6,667 nt of DNA, taken from the NCBI GenBank assembly GCA_025933895.1, contig JAICZB010000139.1, positions 1 through 6,667 on the forward strand. The letters run 5' to 3'. Both the position numbers and the translations under genes were made by a program. The stretch comes from Thermoleophilia bacterium. Lineage in GTDB: Bacteria; Actinomycetota; Thermoleophilia; Gaiellales; Gaiellaceae. Each line of letters starts with the position of its first letter. Position 1 is the stretch's first letter. The notes beneath the pieces are model-generated. The model made no database searches. It was given only the letters and a program-made list of their open reading frames with translations, and was not told the origin of the DNA. Positions 1 through 5,398 of the stretch are shown piece after piece.

Positions 1-878
1 CGCCGCTTCGCGGCCGGCTTGTACATCTCGAGCGTGTACTCGAAGTCGAAGAGCTCCTCGGTCCGGATGCGATCGTGGACGAGCCGGTCGAACGGCGACA
101 GCAGCGCGGTCCGTCCCCTGAAGCCGCCGGCCAGGTAGCGCCGGTCGACGCGCCACTCGCCCTTCACGCCTTCGACGACCGCCGGCTCGCCTGCCTCGCC
201 GACGTGAACCGGCTCCATCGGCATCTGCCGTGCCTGCGCCCGCGCGATCCCGAGCGCAGCGAGCCGCCGCTCGTCCCTGATCCGGTCCGCCTCCTCGACC
301 GGCGGGATCTCGACGTTCGCCGGATAGACGCGCTCCGGCAGGTCCCACAACCGCTCCCGCCCGGACCGGCCGGAGATCGCGACCTCGCCGCGCGCCTGCA
401 TGAACTCGAGCATCTGCGTGACGTTGCGGTCGTTCGTCCAGCCGCTCGAGGCCCACGGCACGACGCACGTGTCCGGGATGTCGCGCGACGCGAGCGGGCC
501 GGAGCCCTCGAGCAGGCGGAGGATCTCCCGCCGGCAGCGGTCGTTGTCGCGCAACCATGCTTCAACTCTCTCGTGCGAACGGCGCCCCCGGGCCTCGGCG
601 AGGTAGAGGCCGACGTCGCTCATCGGCCGGACGAGCGCGTTGAACTCGAACAGCGTCCGGTCGACCTCGAGCGCCTGCCTCAGCTGCTCGGGACGGTACG
701 ACGAGCCGAGTCGGCTCCAGGCGACGAGGTCGGTGTTCGGCGCCACCGCCGCGGTCGGGTCGACCTGCAGGAGCGTCAGCCGCTCCACGACCGCGAGCAG
801 TTCCTTCGGCCGCGGGGCATCGAGCAGCTGCGCGCGCACCGCGATCCGGCGCGCCTGCTTCTTCGTCAGCCGATGCAC
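1..878 (-). CDS. Winged-helix YcaQ/AlkX-like protein (HTH_42 family), 3' end cut by window edge
   Basis: Reading the minus strand from a GTG at 878-876 gives 292 codons with no stop. The C-terminus lies beyond the left edge; the family is usually about 400 residues, so roughly a quarter is missing. The N-terminus (LTKKQARRIAVRAQLL) and a C-terminal block (SPFDRLVHDR, about residues 261-270, then a TEELFDFEYTLEMY stretch) match the E. coli YcaQ family as I recall it. YcaQ/AlkX proteins are DNA glycosylases that unhook bulky or crosslinked alkylated bases. Residues 38-40 are QVD, the Q-hydrophobic-D form of the catalytic motif attributed to YcaQ/AlkX, not the QxQ of antibiotic-linked AlkZ. The His-Glu that E. 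coli YcaQ carries in its WAHEA segment is not evident; here the segment reads LFEFNALVRP (about residues 76-85). The family is therefore clear, but glycosylase activity is only inferred. An in-frame stop (TAG, minus strand, at 917-915) limits the start. No good Shine-Dalgarno precedes the GTG, so it may be leaderless. Confidence 0.85.
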   Translation of the reverse strand, partial: MHRLTKKQARRIAVRAQLLDAPRPKELLAVVERLTLLQVDPTAAVAPNTDLVAWSRLGSSYRPEQLRQALEVDRTLFEFNALVRPMSDVGLYLAEARGRRSHERVEAWLRDNDRCRREILRLLEGSGPLASRDIPDTCVVPWASSGWTNDRNVTQMLEFMQARGEVAISGRSGRERLWDLPERVYPANVEIPPVEEADRIRDERRLAALGIARAQARQMPMEPVHVGEAGEPAVVEGVKGEWRVDRRYLAGGFRGRTALLSPFDRLVHDRIRTEELFDFEYTLEMYKPAAKR

Positions 879-926
879 GCGCGAGAGGCTAGGCGATCGG
901 TCCGGGCGTGTGTTCTACTCGCCGCC
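879..926. promoter_or_regulatory. Short divergent promoter region, possibly leaderless in both directions
   Basis: These 48 bp separate two start codons that face away from each other, so both promoters must lie here or inside the genes. On the plus strand a weak -10-like TCTACT (914-919) ends 7 nt before the ATG at 927. On the minus strand TAGCCT (TAnnnT form, about 891-886) ends 7 nt before the GTG at 878. No purine-rich Shine-Dalgarno is evident for either gene. A -10 element 6-7 nt from the start codon is the usual geometry of leaderless transcripts in high-GC Gram-positives. No convincing -35 was found on either strand, so the assignment is tentative. Confidence 0.3.
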
Positions 927-1805
927 ATGCCCGTCGAGGAAGGACGGATCCCGTTCCGCGGCTACGAGACGTGGTACCGCTCGCTCGGCGACGGACCGGG
1001 CCTCCCGCTCCTCTGCCTCCACGGCGGCCCGGGCTCGACGCACATCGGGATGACCGCTCTCGACCCGCTTGCGGACGAGCGCAGGGTCGTTCTCTACGAC
1101 CAGCTCGGGTCGGGCAACTCGTCGCAGCCTTCCGACCCGTTGCTCTGGACGGTCGAGCTCTTCGTCGCGGAGCTGGCGAACCTCCGGGACGCTCTCGGCC
1201 TCGACCGCGTGCACCTGCTGGGGCACTCCTGGGGCGGGATGCTCGCGCAGGAGTACGCGCTGACGCAGCCCGACGGCCTCGCGAGCCTCATTCTCTCCTC
1301 GACGCTGTCGAGCTCGGCGCTCTGGCGCGAGGAGTCGCTCCGCCTACGCGCCGAGATGCCGGCAGAGACGGCCGCGGTGCTGGACGCGCACGAGGCCGCG
1401 GGCACGACCGGCGACCCGGAGTACGAGCGCGCGACCTTCGAGTTCCTCCACCGGCACCTCTGCCGCCTCGACCCGTGGCCGTCGATCGTCGAGGAGATCC
1501 TCCGCTCGACGAACCTCGAGGTCTACAACACGATGTGGGGGCCGAGCGAGGCGCATCCGACGGGCGTTCTCGCCGGCTGGGACGTCACGCCGCGACTGGG
1601 CGAGATCCGCGTCCCGGCGCTCGTGCTGTGCGGACGCCACGACGAGGCGACCCCGCGCCAGGCCGAGACGATCGCCGCTGCGCTGCCTGATGCCGAGCTC
1701 GTCGTCTTCGAGGAGAGCGCCCACCTCGCGCCTGTCGAAGAGACGGAGCGCTACCTGGCGACCGTCCGCGCGTTTCTCTCACGGGTCGAGTCGAGCCCGA
1801 TTTAA
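927..1805 (+). CDS. Proline iminopeptidase-family alpha/beta hydrolase
   Basis: A 292-residue serine hydrolase of the proline iminopeptidase type (peptidase family S33), which releases N-terminal proline or other residues from short peptides. No signal peptide is visible, so it should be cytoplasmic. The oxyanion motif HGGPG is at residues 32-36, followed by YDQLGSGNS (58-66). The nucleophile elbow GHSWGG (99-104) puts the nucleophile at Ser101. The acid is probably Asp239 in GRHDE and the base His266 in ESAHL. The cap-region signature YNTMWGPSEAHPTG (200-213) includes a Glu (208) that family members use to bind the substrate amino terminus. Length is normal for the family. The frame stays open upstream to position 75, but family homology begins just after the ATG at 927; the upstream part is antisense to the YcaQ-like gene. 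Substrate cannot be fixed, because related enzymes include amidases and epoxide-type hydrolases. Confidence 0.9.
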   Translation: MPVEEGRIPFRGYETWYRSLGDGPGLPLLCLHGGPGSTHIGMTALDPLADERRVVLYDQLGSGNSSQPSDPLLWTVELFVAELANLRDALGLDRVHLLGHSWGGMLAQEYALTQPDGLASLILSSTLSSSALWREESLRLRAEMPAETAAVLDAHEAAGTTGDPEYERATFEFLHRHLCRLDPWPSIVEEILRSTNLEVYNTMWGPSEAHPTGVLAGWDVTPRLGEIRVPALVLCGRHDEATPRQAETIAAALPDAELVVFEESAHLAPVEETERYLATVRAFLSRVESSPI

Positions 1806-1845
1806 GAAAGCCGTAATGGCTCGCTAATCCGGCTGCAATCCACGC
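1803..1845 (+). promoter_or_regulatory. 11-bp-phased repeats upstream of the operon, candidate OmpR-type operator
   Basis: AAT-type cores recur every 11 bp: TAAG at 1803, TAAT at 1814, TAAT at 1825 and CAAT at 1836. The last two are the best matched (CTAATCC and GCAATCC). The first copy overlaps the hydrolase stop codon. OmpR/PhoB-family regulators bind head-to-tail to direct repeats spaced by about one helical turn, often overlapping the -35 region. The operon behind these repeats encodes such a regulator, so autoregulation is a reasonable inference. No clear -10 hexamer was found downstream; TCAAAC near 1856 is only a weak candidate. The same stretch contains a small inverted pair AGCCG/CGGCT (1809-1813, 1830-1834), which could instead be a weak hairpin ending hydrolase transcription. 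Confidence 0.4.
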
Positions 1846-1880
1846 GGCCGATCCTTCAAACCGTCGGAGCTCTCGCGTCG

Positions 1881-1887
1881 AAAGGAG
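1881..1887 (+). promoter_or_regulatory. Strong ribosome binding site of the CHRD-like gene
   Basis: AAAGGAG lies 5 nt before the ATG at 1893 and is the best Shine-Dalgarno in the window. It fixes this start and suggests that the first gene of the operon is translated more strongly than those behind it, which rely on overlapping stop/start codons. Confidence 0.8.
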
Positions 1888-1892
1888 TACTG

Positions 1893-2294
1893 ATGCGCTC
1901 GAAGAGATGGGTCGCGGCCGTGGTTGCCGCGGCGGCGCTCGCCGCCGTGCCGGTCGCGGCGGCCGGGATGATGCACCCCAGGCTCGGTGCCCGCCTGTCG
2001 GGCATGGGCGAGCACGGAATCGTCAACTTCCAGGCGCACGCGACAGGGCATCGGCTGTGCTGGACGTTCCAGCTGCATGCGAAGCACCTGCTCGGCGCGA
2101 CGGTCCGCGACGCGCACGGGATGATGGTCGCCCGCCTCGGCCACATGTACCGTGCAAAGGGCTGCGCGATGGTGCCGAAGAAGTCCCTCGCCATGATCGA
2201 GTCGATGCCCGGCCGTTTCCGGGTCTGGGTTGCCACGAAGGCCCATCCGGGCGAGCTGCGCGGGAAGCTGTTCGCCGGCATGGCACACATGTGA
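1893..2294 (+). CDS. Small exported Met/His-rich CHRD-like protein
   Basis: A 133-residue protein with a typical Sec-type signal: basic MRSKR, an alanine/valine-rich hydrophobic core to about residue 24, and likely cleavage near AAAG (22-25). The mature part of about 109 residues looks like a small, diverged CHRD domain: CWTFQL (56-61), GATVRDAHG (68-76), RAKGC (87-91), PGRFRVWV (106-113) and the ending HPGELRGKL (118-126). CHRD domains are extracellular immunoglobulin-like folds of uncertain biochemical role. Cys56 and Cys91 could form a disulfide. The mature part holds about 11 Met and 10 His, nearly one residue in five, far above normal and suggestive of metal binding or of oxidant scavenging through methionine. 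It is the first gene of the operon, and its TGA shares one base with the ATG of the Mo enzyme. The function is unknown; a substrate or partner role for the Mo enzyme is inferred from context. Confidence 0.8.
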   Translation: MRSKRWVAAVVAAAALAAVPVAAAGMMHPRLGARLSGMGEHGIVNFQAHATGHRLCWTFQLHAKHLLGATVRDAHGMMVARLGHMYRAKGCAMVPKKSLAMIESMPGRFRVWVATKAHPGELRGKLFAGMAHM

Positions 2295-3007
2295 TGGACA
2301 CGCCGCCCGTCATCGAGGGGCAGGAGCCCCAGCCCGAGGAGCCGCGCCGGTACGGACGGAAGCTGTTCCTCGCCACCGTGGTGGGCGGCGTCTCCTCTCT
2401 CTACTGGGGCAAGGCCGCATGGGACCAGGTCACCGGCGTCGTCTCCCCCGTCGCCGGCGCAATCGCGCCGATCCTGCCGACCGGCGGCTGGCGCATCTAC
2501 ACGATCTCCGGCCACATGCCGGTCTTCGATCCCGCCAGCTGGCGGCTGCGGATCGGCGGCCTCGTCGAGCAGCCAGTCTCGCTGACGTACGACGAGCTGC
2601 GCTCGCTGCCGCGCGCCGAACAGGTCACGACCTTCCACTGCGTCACGGGCTGGTCGGTGAAGAACGTCCACTGGGCCGGAGTCCGGATCCATGACGTCCT
2701 CGCCCGCGCGAAGCCACACGCCTCCGGCCACGCGCTCCAGTTCACCTCGATGGAGGTGCCGTACATCGACTACCTGACGCTCGAGCAGGCGTCCCTCCAC
2801 GACGTGATGCTCGCCTACGAGATGGACGGGAAGCCGCTCGCCCGCGAGCACGGCGCGCCGGTGCGGCTGATCATCCCCGAGATGTACGGCTACAAGAACG
2901 TGAAGTGGCTGCAGGGCATCGACGTCGTCGACCAGGCCGGGCAGGGCTACTGGGAAGGCCTCGGCTACGACAAGGACGCCTGGGTCGGCCGCTCGAACGG
3001 GTACTGA
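2294..3007 (+). CDS. Molybdopterin-dependent oxidoreductase, sulfite-oxidase fold, exported
   Basis: A 237-residue enzyme consisting mainly of the oxidoreductase molybdopterin-binding domain (about residues 66-215). Cys116 in FHCVTGW (114-120) is the expected molybdenum ligand. Other family marks are VHWAGV (125-130), LTLEQA (161-166), PEMYGYKNVKWL (195-206) and a DAWVGRSNG tail (228-236), which I recall from actinobacterial members. The N-terminus has RRYGRKLFLATVVGG (18-32). This resembles a twin-arginine signal with the motif read as GRKLFLA, meaning Arg-Lys instead of Arg-Arg, before a hydrophobic stretch. Export of a folded Mo-cofactor enzyme by Tat is therefore likely, possibly with a retained anchor. 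It lacks the dimerisation domain of true sulfite oxidases, so it resembles MsrP/YedY in size class. The electron partner is probably the cytochrome b encoded 2 nt downstream. Substrate is unknown; sulfoxide reduction and sulfite oxidation are both possible. The frame is open upstream to 1907, but that part is a shadow of the CHRD-like gene. Confidence 0.9.
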   Translation: MDTPPVIEGQEPQPEEPRRYGRKLFLATVVGGVSSLYWGKAAWDQVTGVVSPVAGAIAPILPTGGWRIYTISGHMPVFDPASWRLRIGGLVEQPVSLTYDELRSLPRAEQVTTFHCVTGWSVKNVHWAGVRIHDVLARAKPHASGHALQFTSMEVPYIDYLTLEQASLHDVMLAYEMDGKPLAREHGAPVRLIIPEMYGYKNVKWLQGIDVVDQAGQGYWEGLGYDKDAWVGRSNGY

Positions 3008-3009
3008 GC

Positions 3010-3639
3010 GTGAAACCGGGCTACGTCAAGCGCTTTTCGCCGGTCGAGCGGCTCCTGCACTGGGTGAACGCGCTCGGGTTCCTCTTCCTCCTCGCGACGG
3101 GGCTGATCCTCTACCTGCCGCGGCTCTCGGTGCTCGTCTCGCGGCGACAGACCATCCAGGGGCTGCACTTCTGGGGGGGTGTCGGGTGGCTCGCAGCGCT
3201 TGCCGCCGTGCTGGTCCTCGGCGGAAGGCGCCTGCGCGCCACCGCCCGCGAGCTCGACTCGTTCGACCGCGACGACCTCCGCTGGCTGCGCGGGGGCAAG
3301 GCCCCGCAGGGAAGGTTCAACGCCGGTCAGAAGATCAACGCCGTCCTCACCGCGGCGTTCACGATCCTGTTCGGCGTCTCCGGCCTCCTGCTCTGGTTCG
3401 GCGAGGAGGACACGCGCTTCCGCTTCGCGAGCACCGTGATCCTCCACGACGGCCTGATGTACGTCTCGCTCGTCCTCGTCGTCGGCCACCTCTACCTGAC
3501 GCTGATCCACCCGGCGACGCGCCATGCGCTCCGCGGGATGACGCTGGGCGACGTCCGCGTCGAATGGGCAATGCGGCACCACTCGAAGTGGCAGCCCGAC
3601 GACGTCCACGTCGACTGGCCCCGGGCCCGACGGGGCTGA
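3010..3639 (+). CDS. Membrane cytochrome b subunit, formate dehydrogenase gamma (FdhI)-like
   Basis: A 209-residue membrane protein starting with GTG, 2 nt after the Mo enzyme stop. It has four hydrophobic segments at about residues 19-37, 55-71, 111-130 and 143-166. Candidate heme b ligands are His17 (in LLHW), His53, His146 and His160. Family marks of FdnI/FdoI-type di-heme cytochromes are KRFSPVERLLHW (7-18), GRFNAGQKIN (101-110) and GHLYLTLIHPATRHALRG (159-176), followed by a cytoplasmic tail with EWAMRHHSKW (185-194). Such subunits pass electrons between the quinone pool and an enzyme on the outer face of the membrane. Its position just after the Mo enzyme makes it the likely redox partner. 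It does not look like the MsrQ/YedZ ferric-reductase-type partner of MsrP, so if the system is MsrP-like the membrane half has been replaced. The direction of electron flow cannot be read from sequence. Confidence 0.88.
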   Translation: MKPGYVKRFSPVERLLHWVNALGFLFLLATGLILYLPRLSVLVSRRQTIQGLHFWGGVGWLAALAAVLVLGGRRLRATARELDSFDRDDLRWLRGGKAPQGRFNAGQKINAVLTAAFTILFGVSGLLLWFGEEDTRFRFASTVILHDGLMYVSLVLVVGHLYLTLIHPATRHALRGMTLGDVRVEWAMRHHSKWQPDDVHVDWPRARRG

Positions 3640-4316
3640 TGCAGACCGTCCTCGTCGTCGACGACGAGCCGATCGTCCGCGACGTCGTCGTCCGTTACCT
3701 CGAGCGGGACGGCTTCCGGATCCTCACGGCATCGGACGGGGATGCAGCCCGTGAGCTCATCGAGGAGCGCGAGCCGAGCCTCGTCGTGCTCGACGTGATG
3801 CTCCCGGGGACGGACGGGCTCTCGCTCTGCCGCTGGATCCGCGGCCGCTCGAGCCTCCCCGTGATCCTGCTCACGGCCCGCGGCGAGGAGGCCGACCGCA
3901 TCGTCGGGCTCGAGCTCGGTGCCGACGACTACGTCACGAAGCCCTTCTCCCCGCGCGAGCTCGCCGCCCGCGTGCGCACGGTTCTCCGCCGCAGCAACGG
4001 CGGCGCTCCCGCGCGCGACACGATCTCCTTCGGCGAGATAGAGCTCGACGGCGCGAGCCGCGAGGCCCACCGTGCGGGCGCTGCCGTCCAGCTCACGGCC
4101 AAGGAGTTCGAGCTGCTCTGGTTCCTCGCCTCGCATCCTCGCCACGTCTTCTCCCGCGACCAGCTGATGGCCCGCGTCTGGGGCTACGAGGCTGCCGTCG
4201 ACACCGGCACGGTGACCGTCCACATGCGGCGGCTCCGGGAGAAGATCGAGGCCGACCCGAGCCGGCCGCTCCACCTGCACACCGTGTGGGGCGTCGGCTA
4301 CCGGCTGGACCCATGA
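3639..4316 (+). CDS. OmpR/PhoB-family response regulator
   Basis: A 225-residue DNA-binding response regulator. The receiver (about 1-115) has all key residues: acidic pair Asp8/Asp9, phosphoacceptor Asp52 in VLDVMLPG, Thr79 and Lys101 in the KPF motif. The C-terminal winged helix (about 128-223) carries LTAKEFELLWFLA, the recognition region DTGTVTVHMRRLREKI and the final GVGYRLDP typical of OmpR/PhoB members. The ATG overlaps the cytochrome TGA by one base, and the last codons overlap the kinase ATG by 4 nt (ATGA), so translation of all three is probably coupled. The kinase behind it is the obvious phosphodonor. The phased repeats upstream of the operon are its best candidate binding site. 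By analogy with HprR/YedW control of msrPQ in E. coli it may tie the Mo enzyme to an envelope stress signal, but orthology is not claimed. Confidence 0.95.
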   Translation: MQTVLVVDDEPIVRDVVVRYLERDGFRILTASDGDAARELIEEREPSLVVLDVMLPGTDGLSLCRWIRGRSSLPVILLTARGEEADRIVGLELGADDYVTKPFSPRELAARVRTVLRRSNGGAPARDTISFGEIELDGASREAHRAGAAVQLTAKEFELLWFLASHPRHVFSRDQLMARVWGYEAAVDTGTVTVHMRRLREKIEADPSRPLHLHTVWGVGYRLDP

Positions 4317-5377
4317 TCCAGCTCGCCCTCGTCGTCGCAGCCGGCAGCCTCGTCTCGGGGCTCGTCCTCGCCTTCCTCCTGCGGCGCGCGCCCACGGTCT
4401 CTGCCCAGCTGGCCGGGCTCGCCCTGATCGCGGTCTGCGTTCCGCTCGCCGCCGTACTCCTGTCGGGCTGGGTCATGTTCCACATGGGCGCGGACGTGAA
4501 GATCCTCGCTGTCGCCGCGGGCTCGGCGACCGCAGCCGTGTTCGCCGCCCTCGTGCTCGCCCGCTCGATCAGCGCCTCGCTGCGGCGGGTGGGAGCGGCG
4601 TCCCAGTCGCTGGCGGCCGGCGAGCTGTCGGCGCGGGCGCCGGCGGGCGGCGCCAAGGAGATCGCGGAGCTCGCGGCCTCCTTCAACGCGATGGCCGCCG
4701 GGCTCGAGCAGCTCTTCGATGCCCGCCGGGAGCTCGTCGCCTGGGCGAGCCACGACCTTCGCGCTCCGATCGCGTCGCTGCAGGCGATGCTCGAGGCGAT
4801 CGAGGACGGGCTCGTGTCCGCCGAGGATTACCTCCCGACGCTGCGGGAGCAGGTGCGGACGCTCTCGATGCTCGTCGACGACCTGTTCGAGCTGGCGCGG
4901 ATCGACGCGGGCGCGCTCACCCTCGAGCTTCGGCGCATGCCGATCGCGCCGCTCGTGGCGTCCGCCTTGCGGCTGCTCCGGCCGGAGGCCGACGCGCGCG
5001 GCGTTGCGCTGAGTGCCGAGGTGGACGACGAGGTCGAGGCGGAGCTGGCGCCGGACAAGTTCGAGCGCGTCCTCTTCAACCTCGTGACGAACGCGCTGCG
5101 CCACACGCCGTCGGACGGCTCGGTGGCGATCCGGGTCGAGCGGCGCGCCTCCGATCTGCTCCTGCGGGTCGAGGACAGCGGCGAGGGGCTTCCGGTCGAG
5201 GCTCCGGCCAGGATGTTCGAGCGCTTCTGGCGGGCCGACCGCGCGCGCAGCGGCAGCGGAGCGGGCCTCGGTCTGGCGATCGCCCGGGGGCTCGTCGAGG
5301 CGCACGGCGGCCGGATCTGGGCCGAGAACCGGCCACAGGGCGGCGCCTGCGTCTCGTTCACCTTGCCGGCCGCGTAG
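4313..5377 (+). CDS. Membrane sensor histidine kinase with a very short external loop
   Basis: A 354-residue kinase when started at the ATG at 4313, which overlaps the regulator stop as ATGA; an upstream GTG at 4286 lies deep inside the regulator and is less likely. Three membrane segments are visible at about 3-22, 32-51 and 63-83. Arg24-Arg25 after the first favours an outside N-terminus, leaving only about 12 external residues between segments two and three (Trp53, Met55, His57 and Met58 among them). A HAMP-like linker follows (about 84-137), then the HisKA helix with His147 in SHDLRAP. The catalytic domain has an N box (NLVTNALRH, Asn256 and Asn260), G1 (EDSGEG, 287-292), an F box (FERFWR, 302-307) and G2 (GSGAGLGLAI, 314-323). 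All catalytic motifs appear intact. With no sensor domain, it probably senses in or near the membrane. It is the last gene of the operon, and its stop lies 11 bp from the convergent regulator. Confidence 0.95.
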   Translation: MIQLALVVAAGSLVSGLVLAFLLRRAPTVSAQLAGLALIAVCVPLAAVLLSGWVMFHMGADVKILAVAAGSATAAVFAALVLARSISASLRRVGAASQSLAAGELSARAPAGGAKEIAELAASFNAMAAGLEQLFDARRELVAWASHDLRAPIASLQAMLEAIEDGLVSAEDYLPTLREQVRTLSMLVDDLFELARIDAGALTLELRRMPIAPLVASALRLLRPEADARGVALSAEVDDEVEAELAPDKFERVLFNLVTNALRHTPSDGSVAIRVERRASDLLLRVEDSGEGLPVEAPARMFERFWRADRARSGSGAGLGLAIARGLVEAHGGRIWAENRPQGGACVSFTLPAA

Positions 5378-5398
5378 AGGGCGGGCGGCTACGCCGGC
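5369..5398. terminator. Hairpin spanning two convergent stop codons, possible bidirectional terminator
   Basis: GCCGCGTAG (5369-5377) can pair with CTACGCCGGC (5389-5398), giving a 9-bp stem with one bulged C and an 11-nt loop. The left arm contains the kinase TAG and the right arm contains the TAG of the minus-strand regulator. There is no T-run on either side, so it is not a classical intrinsic terminator. It is the only clear structure in a convergent gap of 11 bp. Confidence 0.35.

Noticed and set aside
75..926. Upstream extension of the hydrolase frame, which would make a 576-residue protein
   Set aside because: The extension is antisense to the YcaQ-like gene, which shows clear family motifs on the minus strand. 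The extension is Arg/Pro-rich with no recognisable domain, and hydrolase homology begins just after the ATG at 927.
1809..1834. AGCCG/CGGCT inverted repeat as a terminator of the hydrolase gene
   Set aside because: The stem is only 4-5 bp with a long or alternative loop and no T-run. The same bases are better explained as part of the 11-bp-phased repeats.
1856..2851. 331-residue open frame on the minus strand
   Set aside because: It lies opposite the CHRD-like and Mo-enzyme genes, both of which have real family motifs. No domain is recognisable, and long antisense frames are expected at this GC content.
2294..3007. Naming the Mo enzyme msrP/yedY or sulfite oxidase
   Set aside because: The Mo-binding Cys and fold family are clear, but the substrate cannot be read from the sequence and the membrane partner is not MsrQ-like, so no gene symbol is given.
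3186..3638. Upstream extension of the OmpR-type regulator frame
   Set aside because: The receiver domain begins exactly at the ATG at 3639. The sequence ahead is an Arg-rich shadow of the cytochrome b gene.
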